Shown here: positions 50,188 to 58,514 of the stretch, piece by piece | Layout: each line of letters starts with the position of its first letter | How positions within the stretch are numbered: the stretch's first letter is position 1 | Source of the DNA: Bradyrhizobium cytisi | Lineage (GTDB): Bacteria; Pseudomonadota; Alphaproteobacteria; Rhizobiales; Xanthobacteraceae | Reading direction: 5' to 3' | Assembly (NCBI RefSeq): GCF_008123515.1 | Contig: NZ_VSSR01000038.1 | Span: forward strand, 49,509 to 113,508 | DNA: 64,000 nucleotides | The notes under the pieces: generated by a model | The model's database searches: none | Told to the model about the DNA's origin: nothing | Seen by the model: only the letters and a program-made list of their open reading frames with translations | Translations under genes and position numbers: made by a program

Positions 50188-51345
50188 ATGCCCCCGCAAA
50201 TGGCGTTTCTCAGCCTCGAGCAACTAGATGGTCGGGTGTCCAGCACATCGGGAATCTCAGTCGATTTCTTGCGTGACTGGCGACAGGCCGCATTGCGCCT
50301 GAATGCGGGCTATCGCACCGCATTCCAGCATGGTTACTGGCTCGGTGCCTGGTACGAAGCCTTTCATGGCGTAGCGCCGCTGATCGCAATCATCGCAGAT
50401 CCGGCGACCGGCAAGGACATCGCGATGGTGCCGATGTTCAGCCACTTCAGGCGCGGCATCCGCGTCGTCGAGTTTGCCGATCTCGGTGTCTCCGACAACA
50501 ACGCTCCGATCCTGGCCTGCGACGCGACCTTCGATGCGGTCGGCGCGCAGGCGATCGGCGCGGCGCTGGTGGATGCGTTGCGCGCCTTGCCTGACGGCTT
50601 CGACCTGCTGCGGCTGAAGAAGATGCCGGCCTATGTCGGCGCCAAGCCGAACCCGCTGCTGTCGCTGGGCCGTTCCGGCTCCTGCTCGCTCAACGGCAAT
50701 CTCGTGCTGACCGGCGACGACTATGCGGACTATCAGGCGTCGATCAAGCGCATGCAGATGCCGCGCTGCTGGCGCGTGTTCAGCCGTCATGCCGGCGCGC
50801 GGTTCGAGATTGCCAACGATGTTGCCCGCGCGCACGAGCTTCTCGACGTGATGGATGTCCAGCAGCAGGAGCGCATGCAGAAGCTCGGCTCGCGGTTCGT
50901 CCTCAACGACGAGGCCCATGCTGCTTTCTATCGCGAGGTGGCTCGCCAAGGCGTTGTGGAAGGTTATGCCGTGATCTCGGCATTGGTCTGCGACGAGGGC
51001 GTCGTCGCCACCACGCTCGGCGTCAGATATGGTGCGACCTATTATTTGCTGCGGATCGGCCATGCCGGCAAGACGTGGGCGAATTGCTCGCCGGGGCTGC
51101 TCGTGACCGAGCGCACCATGGCAGCGCTGCATGCGCAGGGCGTGCGGCGCTTCGATCTCAGCATCGGCAATCACGATTACAAGCGCCGCTTCGGCGCGGA
51201 GCAGGTCGCCCTGACCGATGTCAGCGTCGCCCTGTCATGGCGCGGGCTGCCCTATGTGCTGCGCGACCATGCTGCCCAGGGCTTGCGCCGCCATCCGAGG
51301 CTCGCCGCCTTCGCGGCGCGGGCGATCGGCAAGGGTACGCGCTAG
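50188..51345 (+). CDS. CelD/BcsL-type GNAT acyltransferase (FemAB-like)
   Basis: 385 residues from the ATG at 50188; the longer frame overlaps the polymerase and is rejected. The Acetyltransf_6 fold is recognised by YRTAFQHGYWLGAWYEAF, VVEFADLGVSDNNAPIL, and the C-terminal block TWANCSPGLLVTERTMAALHAQGVRRFDLSIGNHDYKRRFGAE. Relatives are linked to cellulose or exopolysaccharide synthesis (CelD, BcsL) and probably acylate a sugar in the cytoplasm. It closes the polysaccharide locus on the + strand. Confidence 0.85.
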   Translation: MPPQMAFLSLEQLDGRVSSTSGISVDFLRDWRQAALRLNAGYRTAFQHGYWLGAWYEAFHGVAPLIAIIADPATGKDIAMVPMFSHFRRGIRVVEFADLGVSDNNAPILACDATFDAVGAQAIGAALVDALRALPDGFDLLRLKKMPAYVGAKPNPLLSLGRSGSCSLNGNLVLTGDDYADYQASIKRMQMPRCWRVFSRHAGARFEIANDVARAHELLDVMDVQQQERMQKLGSRFVLNDEAHAAFYREVARQGVVEGYAVISALVCDEGVVATTLGVRYGATYYLLRIGHAGKTWANCSPGLLVTERTMAALHAQGVRRFDLSIGNHDYKRRFGAEQVALTDVSVALSWRGLPYVLRDHAAQGLRRHPRLAAFAARAIGKGTR

Positions 51346-51424
51346 AGCCGTCCACGTTCGCGGGTTGCACGGTCACTCGAATATCGCAATGATTGTGCTA
51401 TCGTCGCCGCCGCCAGGAGGCGAC

Positions 51425-52309
51425 ATGGACGATCGTTCGGACAAATTTCGCGCGTTCTATGCGCAGTTGATCTGCGCTGCAGCCAAGACCACGGACCCGC
51501 GTCTCGAGCAGGCGTTTCGCAACGTGAGGCGCGAACCCTTCGCCGGGCCCGGGCCGTGGTCGATCTCGTTCGGCGGCCATCGTTACGTCGAGACGCCCGA
51601 CGACGATCCCGCCTTTCTCTATCAGAACGCGCTGCTGGCGCTGGATTCGGCGCGTGGCGTCAACATCGGCATGCCCGGCGCGCACGCCTATTGGCTCAGT
51701 GGCTGCGGCGTCAGGGAAGGCGAGACCGTGCTGCAGATCGGCGCGGGCAGCGGCTATTACACCGCCATTCTCGCCGAGCTCGCCGGTCGCAATGGCCGCG
51801 TCTATGCCTATGAGATCGACGAACGCCTGGCGGCGCTTGCACGCGAGAATTTAAAGCACTTCGCCACAGTCGAGCTGCGCGAGCGCTCGGGCATTGCGTC
51901 CGATCTGCCTGATGTCGACGTGATTTATGTCTGCGCGGGCGCCGCGCAGCCGGCCACGGAATGGCTCGCGGCGTTGCGGCCCGGCGGGCGGCTGGTGTTT
52001 CCGCTGGCGCCGGAAGGCGTGCTCGGCGGCATGCTGATGATCACGCGCCCGGAGCAGGGCGCGGCCTGGCCGGCCAAATTCCTGGGGCGGGCCCAGTTCA
52101 TCGGTTGCGCCGGACTTCAGGATGCGGATGCCGGCCGCCGATTGGCCGAGGCGTTTGCGAAGGGATGGGAGAGCGTGCAGTCGCTGCGGCGAGGAGACGT
52201 GCCCGACGATACCTGCTGGTTCGCCGGCGACGGCTGGTGGCTTTCAACGGCGCCCGCATCGGCGCCGGCGGTTACCATCCCGCCGCACGCAGACATCACT
52301 CAGGCTTGA
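51425..52309 (+). CDS. Protein-L-isoaspartate methyltransferase-like SAM enzyme
   Basis: 294 residues from the ATG at 51425, preceded by AGGAGG. The SAM motif I VLQIGAGSGYYTAILAELAG and VYAYEIDERLA match the Pcm family. The usual Pcm substrate block (S-D-x2-LP) is not evident at the N-terminus, while the protein is longer than Pcm (about 215). It is probably a Pcm-related methyltransferase with a different substrate. The 79-bp gap from the acyltransferase leaves co-transcription open. Confidence 0.8.
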   Translation: MDDRSDKFRAFYAQLICAAAKTTDPRLEQAFRNVRREPFAGPGPWSISFGGHRYVETPDDDPAFLYQNALLALDSARGVNIGMPGAHAYWLSGCGVREGETVLQIGAGSGYYTAILAELAGRNGRVYAYEIDERLAALARENLKHFATVELRERSGIASDLPDVDVIYVCAGAAQPATEWLAALRPGGRLVFPLAPEGVLGGMLMITRPEQGAAWPAKFLGRAQFIGCAGLQDADAGRRLAEAFAKGWESVQSLRRGDVPDDTCWFAGDGWWLSTAPASAPAVTIPPHADITQA

Positions 52310-52373
52310 CCGATGCCGGCCTAATCGCATCTGCCATGCAGCTGGTTGTGCAGCTGAAGCTTAGCCGTGCAGC

Positions 52374-52973
52374 TTAGCCGTGCAGTTTTCTGGCGGTCTC
52401 CGCGATCTGGCGTCCCTGATAGCGCGCGCCGGCCAGCTCATTGGCGCTGGGCTGGCGGCTGCCGTCGCCGCCGGTGATCGTGGTGGCACCGTAGGGCGCG
52501 CCACCGGTGACCTCGTCGAGCTTCATCTGGCCGGCAAAGCCATAGTTCAAGCCGACCACGACCATGCCGAAATGCAGCAGGTTGGTGATGATCGAGAACA
52601 GCGTGGTCTCCTGGCCGCCATGCTGGGTTGCGCTCGCGGTGAAGGCGCCGCCGACCTTGCCGTGCAGCGCGCCCTTGGCCCAGAGTCCGCCGGCCTGGTC
52701 CAGAAAGTTCGCCATCTGCGAGGCCATGCGGCCGAAGCGGGTGCCGGTGCCGACGATGATCGCGTCGTAATTGGCGAGGTCCTCGATCTTTGCGACCGGG
52801 GCGGCCTGATCGACCTTGTAATACGAGGCCTTTGCGACTTCGGCCGGAACGAGTTCTGGCACGCGCTTGATGTCGACGGTGGCGCCGGCTTCGCGCGCGC
52901 CTTCGGCAACGGCATTGGCCATCGCTTCGATGTGGCCATAGGCGGAATAATACAGGACGAGAACTTTGGTCAT
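52374..52973 (-). CDS. wrbA: NAD(P)H:quinone oxidoreductase WrbA
   Basis: 199 residues from the ATG at 52973 with CGGAG upstream. A flavodoxin-like fold with VLVLYYSAYGHIEAMANAVAEG (FMN phosphate loop), GTGTRFGRMASQMANFLDQAGGLW and GGQETTLFSIITNLLHFGM, all typical WrbA blocks. Reduces quinones by two electrons with FMN and NAD(P)H, avoiding semiquinones. It is the third gene after the SDR and pirin on the same strand. Confidence 0.95.
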   Translation of the reverse strand: MTKVLVLYYSAYGHIEAMANAVAEGAREAGATVDIKRVPELVPAEVAKASYYKVDQAAPVAKIEDLANYDAIIVGTGTRFGRMASQMANFLDQAGGLWAKGALHGKVGGAFTASATQHGGQETTLFSIITNLLHFGMVVVGLNYGFAGQMKLDEVTGGAPYGATTITGGDGSRQPSANELAGARYQGRQIAETARKLHG

Positions 52974-53020
52974 GGTGGTCTCCGTTGGGATCGGTTGAGA
53001 TGATGGGTTGCTTGGATTGT

Positions 53021-53719
53021 TTAGGCCGCGTCCACGAGCACGAGCTCGGTGTCTTCCAGCGCGGTGATCGTCAGCCTGGCCTCGTCGCGGATCGCGGCGC
53101 CGTCGCGGGCATTGACGCGCACGCCGTTGATCTCGACTGCGCCCGCCGCGGGCACCAGGTAGAGGTGCCGCGCCTTTTGCGGCTCGTACTCGGCGCTCTC
53201 GCCGGCCTTCAGCGTGGTGGCGAGCACCCGCGCATCGGCGCGGATCGGCAGCGCGTCGGTGTCGCCTTCGATGCCGCTCGCAATGGTGACGAGCTTGCCG
53301 GAGCGACCCGACTTCGGAAACGGTTTTGAGCCCCAGGTAGGCTGACCGCCGCGCAGCGTCGGCTCGATCCAGATCTGGAAGATCCGCGTCTTGGTCGGCT
53401 CGAGATTGTACTCGGAGTGGCGGATGCCGCTGCCGGCGCTCATCACCTGCACGTCGCCCGCTTCGGTGCGGCCCTCGTTGCCGAGGCTGTCCTGATGGGT
53501 GATCGCGCCCTCGCGCACATAGGTGATGATTTCCATGTTGGCGTGGGGATGGGCGGGAAAGCCGGTGTTCGGCGCGATCTCGTCGTCGTTCCACACCCGC
53601 AAGGCGCCGTGGCCCATGTTGCTCGGGTCATAATGGCTTGCGAACGAGAAATGATGCTTGGCCTTGAGCCAGCCGTGATCGGCGCCGCCGAGTTTTGCAA
53701 AAGGTCTGAGTTCGATCAT
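53021..53719 (-). CDS. Pirin family protein (quercetinase-like bicupin)
   Basis: 232 residues, the length of YhaK-type pirins. Iron ligands are visible in the N-terminal cupin: HPHANMEIITYV (two His) and GSGIRHSEYN (His and Glu). The C-terminal cupin is degenerate, as usual. Relatives oxidise quercetin-like flavonols or act as redox sensors. Middle gene of the SDR-pirin-WrbA operon, whose composition suggests quinone or electrophile stress. Confidence 0.92.
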   Translation of the reverse strand: MIELRPFAKLGGADHGWLKAKHHFSFASHYDPSNMGHGALRVWNDDEIAPNTGFPAHPHANMEIITYVREGAITHQDSLGNEGRTEAGDVQVMSAGSGIRHSEYNLEPTKTRIFQIWIEPTLRGGQPTWGSKPFPKSGRSGKLVTIASGIEGDTDALPIRADARVLATTLKAGESAEYEPQKARHLYLVPAAGAVEINGVRVNARDGAAIRDEARLTITALEDTELVLVDAA

Positions 53720-53755
53720 GGAAGTGGTTCCCTGATTGGAGGGGCGGGTTTGGCG

Positions 53756-54508
53756 TTATGCGCCAAACCCGCCGTCGACGTTGAGCACGGTGCCGGTGAC
53801 GAAGGAGGCTTCCGGGCTTGCGAGGAAGACCACGCCGGCGGCAACCTCCTCAGGCCGTCCGAAGCGCTGCAGCGCGTGCTGCTTGCGCTGCGTCTCGGCG
53901 AACTCGCCGCCATCCTTCGGGTTCATGTCGGTGTCGATCGAGCCGGGCTGCACCACATTCACGGTGATGCCGCGCGGGCCGAGGTCGCGCGCCGCGCCCT
54001 TGGTGTAACCAACGACCGCCGACTTGGTGGCGACGTAGTCGGCCAGGCCGGGGAACGAGGCACGGTCGGCGAGCATCGAGCCGAAGGTGACGATGCGGCC
54101 GCCTTCACCCATCAACTGCGAGGCGGCGCGGATCGCCGCAATCACGCCATGCACGTTGACCTGGTCCTGCCGCTCCAGCGCGGCTGTGTCGGCGTTGGCG
54201 TCGTCGATCGCGCCACCATTGGCGACACCGGCGTTGTTGACGAGGATGTCGAGATGGCCGAATTCCCTGGCGACATCGTTGACGAGCTTCGTCACGTCCT
54301 TGGCGGAGGCCTGGTCTGCCCTGAAGGCGCGGGCTTTGACGCCCCGGGCCTTCAGTTCGCCGACGACGGCTTCGGCTTTTTCGGGCGAGGCGACGTAGCT
54401 GATGGCGACGTCTGCGCCTTCATCGGCGAGAGCGCGGGCCGAGGCCGCGCCGATGCCGCGCGAACCGCCGGTGACGAGAGCAACCTTGCCTGAGAGCTTC
54501 TTGGTCAT
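53756..54508 (-). CDS. Short-chain dehydrogenase/reductase (3-oxoacyl-ACP reductase-like)
   Basis: 250 residues from the ATG at 54508. Cofactor motif VTGGSRGIGAASARAL, NNAG at ILVNNAGVANGG, catalytic Ser in TFGSMLADRAS and Y-x3-K in LADYVATKSAVVGYTKGAAR; C-terminal VTGTVLNVDGGFGA. FabG-like, but operon context with pirin and WrbA points to an aldehyde or quinone reductase role. Divergent from a LysR gene with 117 bp between. Confidence 0.92.
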   Translation of the reverse strand: MTKKLSGKVALVTGGSRGIGAASARALADEGADVAISYVASPEKAEAVVGELKARGVKARAFRADQASAKDVTKLVNDVAREFGHLDILVNNAGVANGGAIDDANADTAALERQDQVNVHGVIAAIRAASQLMGEGGRIVTFGSMLADRASFPGLADYVATKSAVVGYTKGAARDLGPRGITVNVVQPGSIDTDMNPKDGGEFAETQRKQHALQRFGRPEEVAAGVVFLASPEASFVTGTVLNVDGGFGA

Positions 54509-54582
54509 TGGATTTCTCCAGTCCTGAATTTCCGATGACCCTTGGATAAGCCTCCGCCTGTGGTATAGAAATAGAAACTGTC

Positions 54583-54597
54583 GAAACACATTGTTTC
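54583..54597. promoter_or_regulatory. Inverted repeat GAAAC-N5-GTTTC, probable LysR operator
   Basis: The palindrome GAAAC-ACATT-GTTTC lies midway between the divergent SDR and LysR starts, next to a second GAAAC at 54574. Its 15-bp size and position fit a LysR box of this divergent operon. Confidence 0.55.
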
Positions 54598-54625
54598 CCT
54601 AAATATCCTGATTGGGACCGTTGCC

Positions 54626-55561
54626 ATGGCAAAACTCCCCGATTTCGAGGCGCTCGCGATTTTCGCAAAAGTCGTGGAATTGCGGTCGTTTGCGGGGGCA
54701 GCAGGCGAGCTCACGATGTCCAAGGCCACGGTGTCGAAGGCCGTGACCCGCCTGGAGGAGCGGCTCGGCGCCCGCCTGTTCAACCGCACCTCGCGCCGGC
54801 TGGCGCTGACCGATGCCGGCCACAAGCTCGCCGACCGCGCGACGCGCCTGCTCGCCGACGGCGAGGCGGCCGAGAACGAGGCGCTGGCGCAATCGGTGGC
54901 GCCGCGCGGCCTGGTGCGGCTCGCGGTGCCGATGACGTTCGGGATCAAGGCGGTGGCGCCGCTGCTGCCGGAGTTTTTCGAAACCTATCCGGAGGTCTCG
55001 GTCGATCTGCATTTGAGCGACGCGACCATCGACCTGATCGGCGAGGGCTTTGACATGGCGGTGCGGATCGCGCGGCTGCCGGACTCGTCACTGATCGCGC
55101 GGCGGCTCTTCACCATGCCGCGCTTCACCGTGGCCGCGCCGTCCTACCTCACGAAGCACGGCCGGCCGACGCATCCGATGCATCTCGCCGAGCACAAATG
55201 CTTCAGCTACGCCTATCTCTCGACGGCGAACGTCTGGCACTACACCAATTCCGCCGGCGAGCAGGCCAGCGTCCGCCCCGGCGGCCTGCTTCGCGTCAAC
55301 AATGGCGAAGCCGTGATGCCGTCGCTGATCGCCGGCCTCGGCATCGCCGAGCTCCCAGAGTTCATCGTCGGCGATGCCATTTCGTCCGGTGAAGTCGAAG
55401 TGATCCTGAAGGACTGGAAGCAGGCCGAAGGCGCCGTGCACCTCGTGACCCCACCGGGCGGCCCCCGCCCCGCGCGCGTCGAAGCGCTCGGCGACTTTCT
55501 CGCAGCGAAGCTGCCGGGCACATGCAAGCGGCAGTCGAAGAAGGGTGGGAAGGCGGGGTAG
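54626..55561 (+). CDS. LysR-family transcriptional regulator (SDR-pirin-WrbA operon)
   Basis: 311 residues. The wHTH (FAKVVELRSFAGAAGELTMSKATVSKAVTRLEERLGARLFNRTSR) and CrgA-type effector domain (LVRLAVPMTFGIKAVAPLLPE..., FDMAVRIARLPDSSLIARRLF) are complete. It is divergent from the SDR-pirin-WrbA operon. In related bacteria such regulators respond to quinones or other electrophiles. The C-terminus is basic (KRQSKKGGKAG). Confidence 0.92.
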   Translation: MAKLPDFEALAIFAKVVELRSFAGAAGELTMSKATVSKAVTRLEERLGARLFNRTSRRLALTDAGHKLADRATRLLADGEAAENEALAQSVAPRGLVRLAVPMTFGIKAVAPLLPEFFETYPEVSVDLHLSDATIDLIGEGFDMAVRIARLPDSSLIARRLFTMPRFTVAAPSYLTKHGRPTHPMHLAEHKCFSYAYLSTANVWHYTNSAGEQASVRPGGLLRVNNGEAVMPSLIAGLGIAELPEFIVGDAISSGEVEVILKDWKQAEGAVHLVTPPGGPRPARVEALGDFLAAKLPGTCKRQSKKGGKAG

Positions 55562-55592
55562 CCGTCGCAAGATAGGCACGGCTTCATCCGCT

Positions 55593-55672
55593 CGTCATTG
55601 CGAGCGCAGCGAAGCAATCCAGAATCGCTCCGCAGAGACACTCTGGATTGCTTCGCTACGCTCGCAATGACG
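55593..55672. repeat. Intergenic palindromic repeat, family A (third copy)
   Basis: Left arm cgtcattgcgagcgcagcga with gcaatccag, right arm ctggattgc with tcgctacgctcgcaatgacg. Lies between the LysR stop and the convergent 85-residue gene, 9 bp from the stop of the latter. Confidence 0.85.
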
Positions 55673-55680
55673 ACTTCGGA

Positions 55681-55938
55681 CTACGACACCTTCACGCCGT
55701 CGATTGCGACAATGCGCAAGCTCGGCTTTACGGTCTGCTCGAGCTGCGACTTCAAATCGTGAACACGCGGGTCGGTCGAACGTGCGGCGCACACTGCGTA
55801 TTGATGCACCGATTGCGCCAGGGCACGCCGCGCTTCCGGCGTTCGCGTCACTTCGGGCTTTGAAAGCCGCAGGACGATCGCTGCGAGGTTCACCAGCATC
55901 TCGTCCAGCGCCACGTCGATGGTCGCGAATTTTCCCAT
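55681..55938 (-). CDS. Small conserved protein of unknown function
   Basis: 85 residues from the ATG at 55938 with GGGAG upstream; the longer frame is rejected. A mostly helical soluble protein (MGKFATIDVALDEMLVNLAA, then SVHQYAVCAARSTDPRVHDLKSQLE). No known domain was recognised. It is preceded by the divergent Bug-type gene and followed by a family A repeat. Coding is supported by the ribosome site. Confidence 0.6.
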   Translation of the reverse strand: MGKFATIDVALDEMLVNLAAIVLRLSKPEVTRTPEARRALAQSVHQYAVCAARSTDPRVHDLKSQLEQTVKPSLRIVAIDGVKVS

Positions 55939-56095
55939 GGCACTCTCCCTGGCAAGACCTTCTGAAGGCAACGGAGGGTGCCGCGATGCGTTCCGGAGCG
56001 GGGCGAACATGGATAACGCTTCGTAAACAGCTTGTTCTTGCCGATCGCCGCGCTAGGCTGGGAGCGAAACAAGAAAATAAGAGGAGGGGGCTGCC

Positions 56096-57082
56096 ATGGA
56101 TCGACGCGACGTCTTGCGCGCCGTTGCCGCATTGCCGTTGTTGCGGGCCGCGTTGTCAGAACAGGCCTTCGCGCAAAGCTACCCCGCCCGCAACATCACC
56201 ATGATCGTGCCGTTCCCGGCCGGCGGCCAGGCCGATCTTGCGGCACGTCCCGTCGCGCAGGCGCTGGAGCGGATCCTCGGCAAGTCCGTCATCGTCGACA
56301 ACCGCGCCGGCGGCGCCGGCGGATCGGTCGGCAACGCTGCAGCCGCGCGCGCCGAGCCCGACGGTTACACGCTGCTGATGACATTGTCCTCGCTCGCGGT
56401 CCTGCCCGAGGCCGACCGGCTGTTCGATCGTCCGGTCGCGTATGAAGTGTCGCAGTTCATGCCGATCGCGCGCGTGCTGGCCGATCCCACGCTGCTTGCG
56501 GTGCCGACTTCGGCGCCATGGAAGACTGCGCAGGAATTCGTCGAGGACGCGAAGAAGCGCCCGGGCCAGATCACCTATGGTTCATCCGGACCTTACGGCA
56601 CGCTGCATGTGGCAATGGAGATGTTCGCCAACAGCGCGGCCATCAAGCTGCTGCACGTGCCGTTTCGCGGCGCGGGGCCGGCATTGACCGCGCTGCTCAG
56701 CGGCACCGTGCAGGCGATCGCAGCGGCACCGGGCACGCTGAAGCCGCAGGTCGACGACGGCAAGCTGCGCGTGCTCGGCAATTGCGGTGCGCAACGTGTT
56801 GCGAGCTTTCCCGACGTGCCGACCTTCCAGGAGCTCGGCTACAAGGATGTCGAGATGTACATCTGGGCCGGGCTGTTTGCGCAGAGCGCTCTTCCCGCGC
56901 CGATCGCAAGCCGCTTGCGCGAGGCGATGGCGCAGGTGATGACGAGCCCTGACGTGCTCAAGACCTTCGATGCTTCGGGCAGTCTGGTCGCCTATCAGGA
57001 TGCGCCAGCGTTCTCCGATTTCGTGGCGACCGACAGTGCGCGGCTGATCGCGGCGGTCAGGAAGATCGGCAGGGTCGAGTAG
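56096..57082 (+). CDS. Bug/TctC-type periplasmic tripartite tricarboxylate transporter receptor
   Basis: 328 residues. MDRRDVLRAVAALPLLRAALSE resembles a Tat/Sec leader (RRDVLRAVAAL) with cleavage near AFAQS. The body follows the Bug pattern: YPARNITMIVPFPAGGQADLAARPVAQALERILGKSVIVDNRAGGAGGSVG, then TYGSSGPYGTLHVAMEMF and HVPFRGAGPALTALLSG. It captures a carboxylate in the periplasm for a TctAB membrane pair, which is not in the window. Bradyrhizobium and Bordetella have many orphan copies like this. Confidence 0.93.
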   Translation: MDRRDVLRAVAALPLLRAALSEQAFAQSYPARNITMIVPFPAGGQADLAARPVAQALERILGKSVIVDNRAGGAGGSVGNAAAARAEPDGYTLLMTLSSLAVLPEADRLFDRPVAYEVSQFMPIARVLADPTLLAVPTSAPWKTAQEFVEDAKKRPGQITYGSSGPYGTLHVAMEMFANSAAIKLLHVPFRGAGPALTALLSGTVQAIAAAPGTLKPQVDDGKLRVLGNCGAQRVASFPDVPTFQELGYKDVEMYIWAGLFAQSALPAPIASRLREAMAQVMTSPDVLKTFDASGSLVAYQDAPAFSDFVATDSARLIAAVRKIGRVE

Positions 57083-57180
57083 GTTCCTACCCGAATTTTC
57101 ACATTTTTTTGTTGGGCCAGAACCTGACCGCGTCTCATTGATTCAGGACAAATCGAGGGATTCGAGAAGGAATTGGGACC

Positions 57181-57546
57181 ATGCGAACAGAGCGAATTGC
57201 GCTGGGTGCGGCGCTTGCGATCAGCGGCATCGTCGCGCAAAGCGCCGCGTCCGCCGAGGAATATCGCGGCACCATGGAGCAGCAGATGGCCTGCACGCCG
57301 GATGTCTGGCGCCTGTGCAGCGATCAGATCCCGGATGTGAGCCGCATCACCGCCTGCCTGCGGCAGAACACGCCGCAACTCTCCAGCGGCTGTCGCGCGG
57401 TGTTCCAGTCCAACAACCAGATGCCACCACAGCAGCCGGTTCCGCGCGGCCGGGCTGTGCCGCAGCCTCGCTATAACAATGCGCCGCCGCCACCTCCGCA
57501 GGCGCAGCCGCGGCCCTATGACGATGGCGACGATCAGCGCTTCTGA
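57181..57546 (+). CDS. Secreted cysteine-rich protein with proline-rich tail
   Basis: 121 residues. Signal peptide (IALGAALAISGIVAQSAASA). The mature protein has four spaced cysteines, MACTPDVWRLCSDQIPDVSRITACLRQNTPQLSSGC, similar to the cysteine-rich GLG1 repeat seen in many Bradyrhizobium exported proteins. This is followed by a disordered Pro/Gln/Arg tail (PPQQPVPRGR to PPPPPQAQP). Function unknown. The ATG lies shortly after AAGGAATTGGGACC. Confidence 0.75.
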   Translation: MRTERIALGAALAISGIVAQSAASAEEYRGTMEQQMACTPDVWRLCSDQIPDVSRITACLRQNTPQLSSGCRAVFQSNNQMPPQQPVPRGRAVPQPRYNNAPPPPPQAQPRPYDDGDDQRF

Positions 57547-57605
57547 GAACATGATCCGGAAAGATGCGCAGCGGCAGGCGTGAAGACGCGGTCATGCCGC
57601 CTCAT

Positions 57606-58451
57606 TCAGCGGTTCCTCTTGCCGTCCGACTCAGGTCGACGCCCGAGCGCTGTCCGCATGAGGACGCCGAAGAGTATCGCTGCAACTGGCCAATGGAACC
57701 AGATCCTGTGCATCCCAGTGAAAACATTGATCAGGATCAGGAAGGCCGACACCGTGAGGGCCACTGCGACCGGGCGGGGCAGCTTTGCAAGCCCATCCGA
57801 AACGAAGCGCATCCACGTGGATTGCTGGTATCTGTCGCGGTGTACGGCGCCAGTCTCCGAACCCGCAACAGCGCCCTGAGACGTCAGGCGTTCGCCAGGC
57901 GGAAAGCTCCGTGCTTGAGCGGTTTGGCCGCTCATGGTCACACGATAGCTGGTCATGGGAGCAATGTTTTTCATGGGACGCTGGCCGAGACAGTCGAAGC
58001 CAACAGATAATTTGTTGTGCACTTGGTCATAGGCGGAGCTGGAGATCACGATGCCGCCGGGTTCGGCGAGTTCTTGCAGACGCGCCGCGATATTGACCCC
58101 GTCTCCATAAAGATCGGAACCATCCACCATCACATCGCCGAGATTGACGCCGATGCGAAACCGCATCGGGTTTGCGTCAGGTGGGCCCGAATCCTGGTTG
58201 GAAATTTCCTGCTGAATCTCGACCGCGCATTGCACGGCCTCGACGACGCTGGCGAACTCGGCGATGATAGCATCGCCCCAGGTATTCACGATGCGGCCGT
58301 CATGACGCTCCACCAATCCCGCAATGGCCGTGCGGTAGCGGCGGAGCGTTTCCAGCGTTCCCGCCTCGTCTGCTTCCATGAGGCGAGAATAGCCGTGCAC
58401 ATCGGCACACAGCACAGTGGTCAGTCGTCGTTTCACCTTGTCGTCGGGCAT
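57606..58451 (-). CDS. Class III adenylate/guanylate cyclase with C-terminal two-helix anchor
   Basis: 281 residues from the ATG at 58451 (GGGAGG about 13 bases upstream); an ATG at 58487 would add 12. The cyclase domain shows metal Asp in TVLCADVHGYSRLME, IVNTWGDAIIAEF and RFRIGVNLGDVMVDGSDLYGDGVNIAARLQ. After a linker (about 185-220) two membrane segments follow (VAVALTVSAFLILINVFTG and IWFHWPVAAILFGVLMRTAL) in the pattern of the 2TM domain. Usual relatives carry TPR domains here instead. Expected product cAMP; anchoring and orientation are unusual. Confidence 0.84.
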   Translation of the reverse strand: MPDDKVKRRLTTVLCADVHGYSRLMEADEAGTLETLRRYRTAIAGLVERHDGRIVNTWGDAIIAEFASVVEAVQCAVEIQQEISNQDSGPPDANPMRFRIGVNLGDVMVDGSDLYGDGVNIAARLQELAEPGGIVISSSAYDQVHNKLSVGFDCLGQRPMKNIAPMTSYRVTMSGQTAQARSFPPGERLTSQGAVAGSETGAVHRDRYQQSTWMRFVSDGLAKLPRPVAVALTVSAFLILINVFTGMHRIWFHWPVAAILFGVLMRTALGRRPESDGKRNR

Positions 58452-58514
58452 GGTCCAGACATTAGCCTCCCTGACCGGCAAATGCATCAGGCATCAGTAC
58501 CGGCTGTAGCCGCT

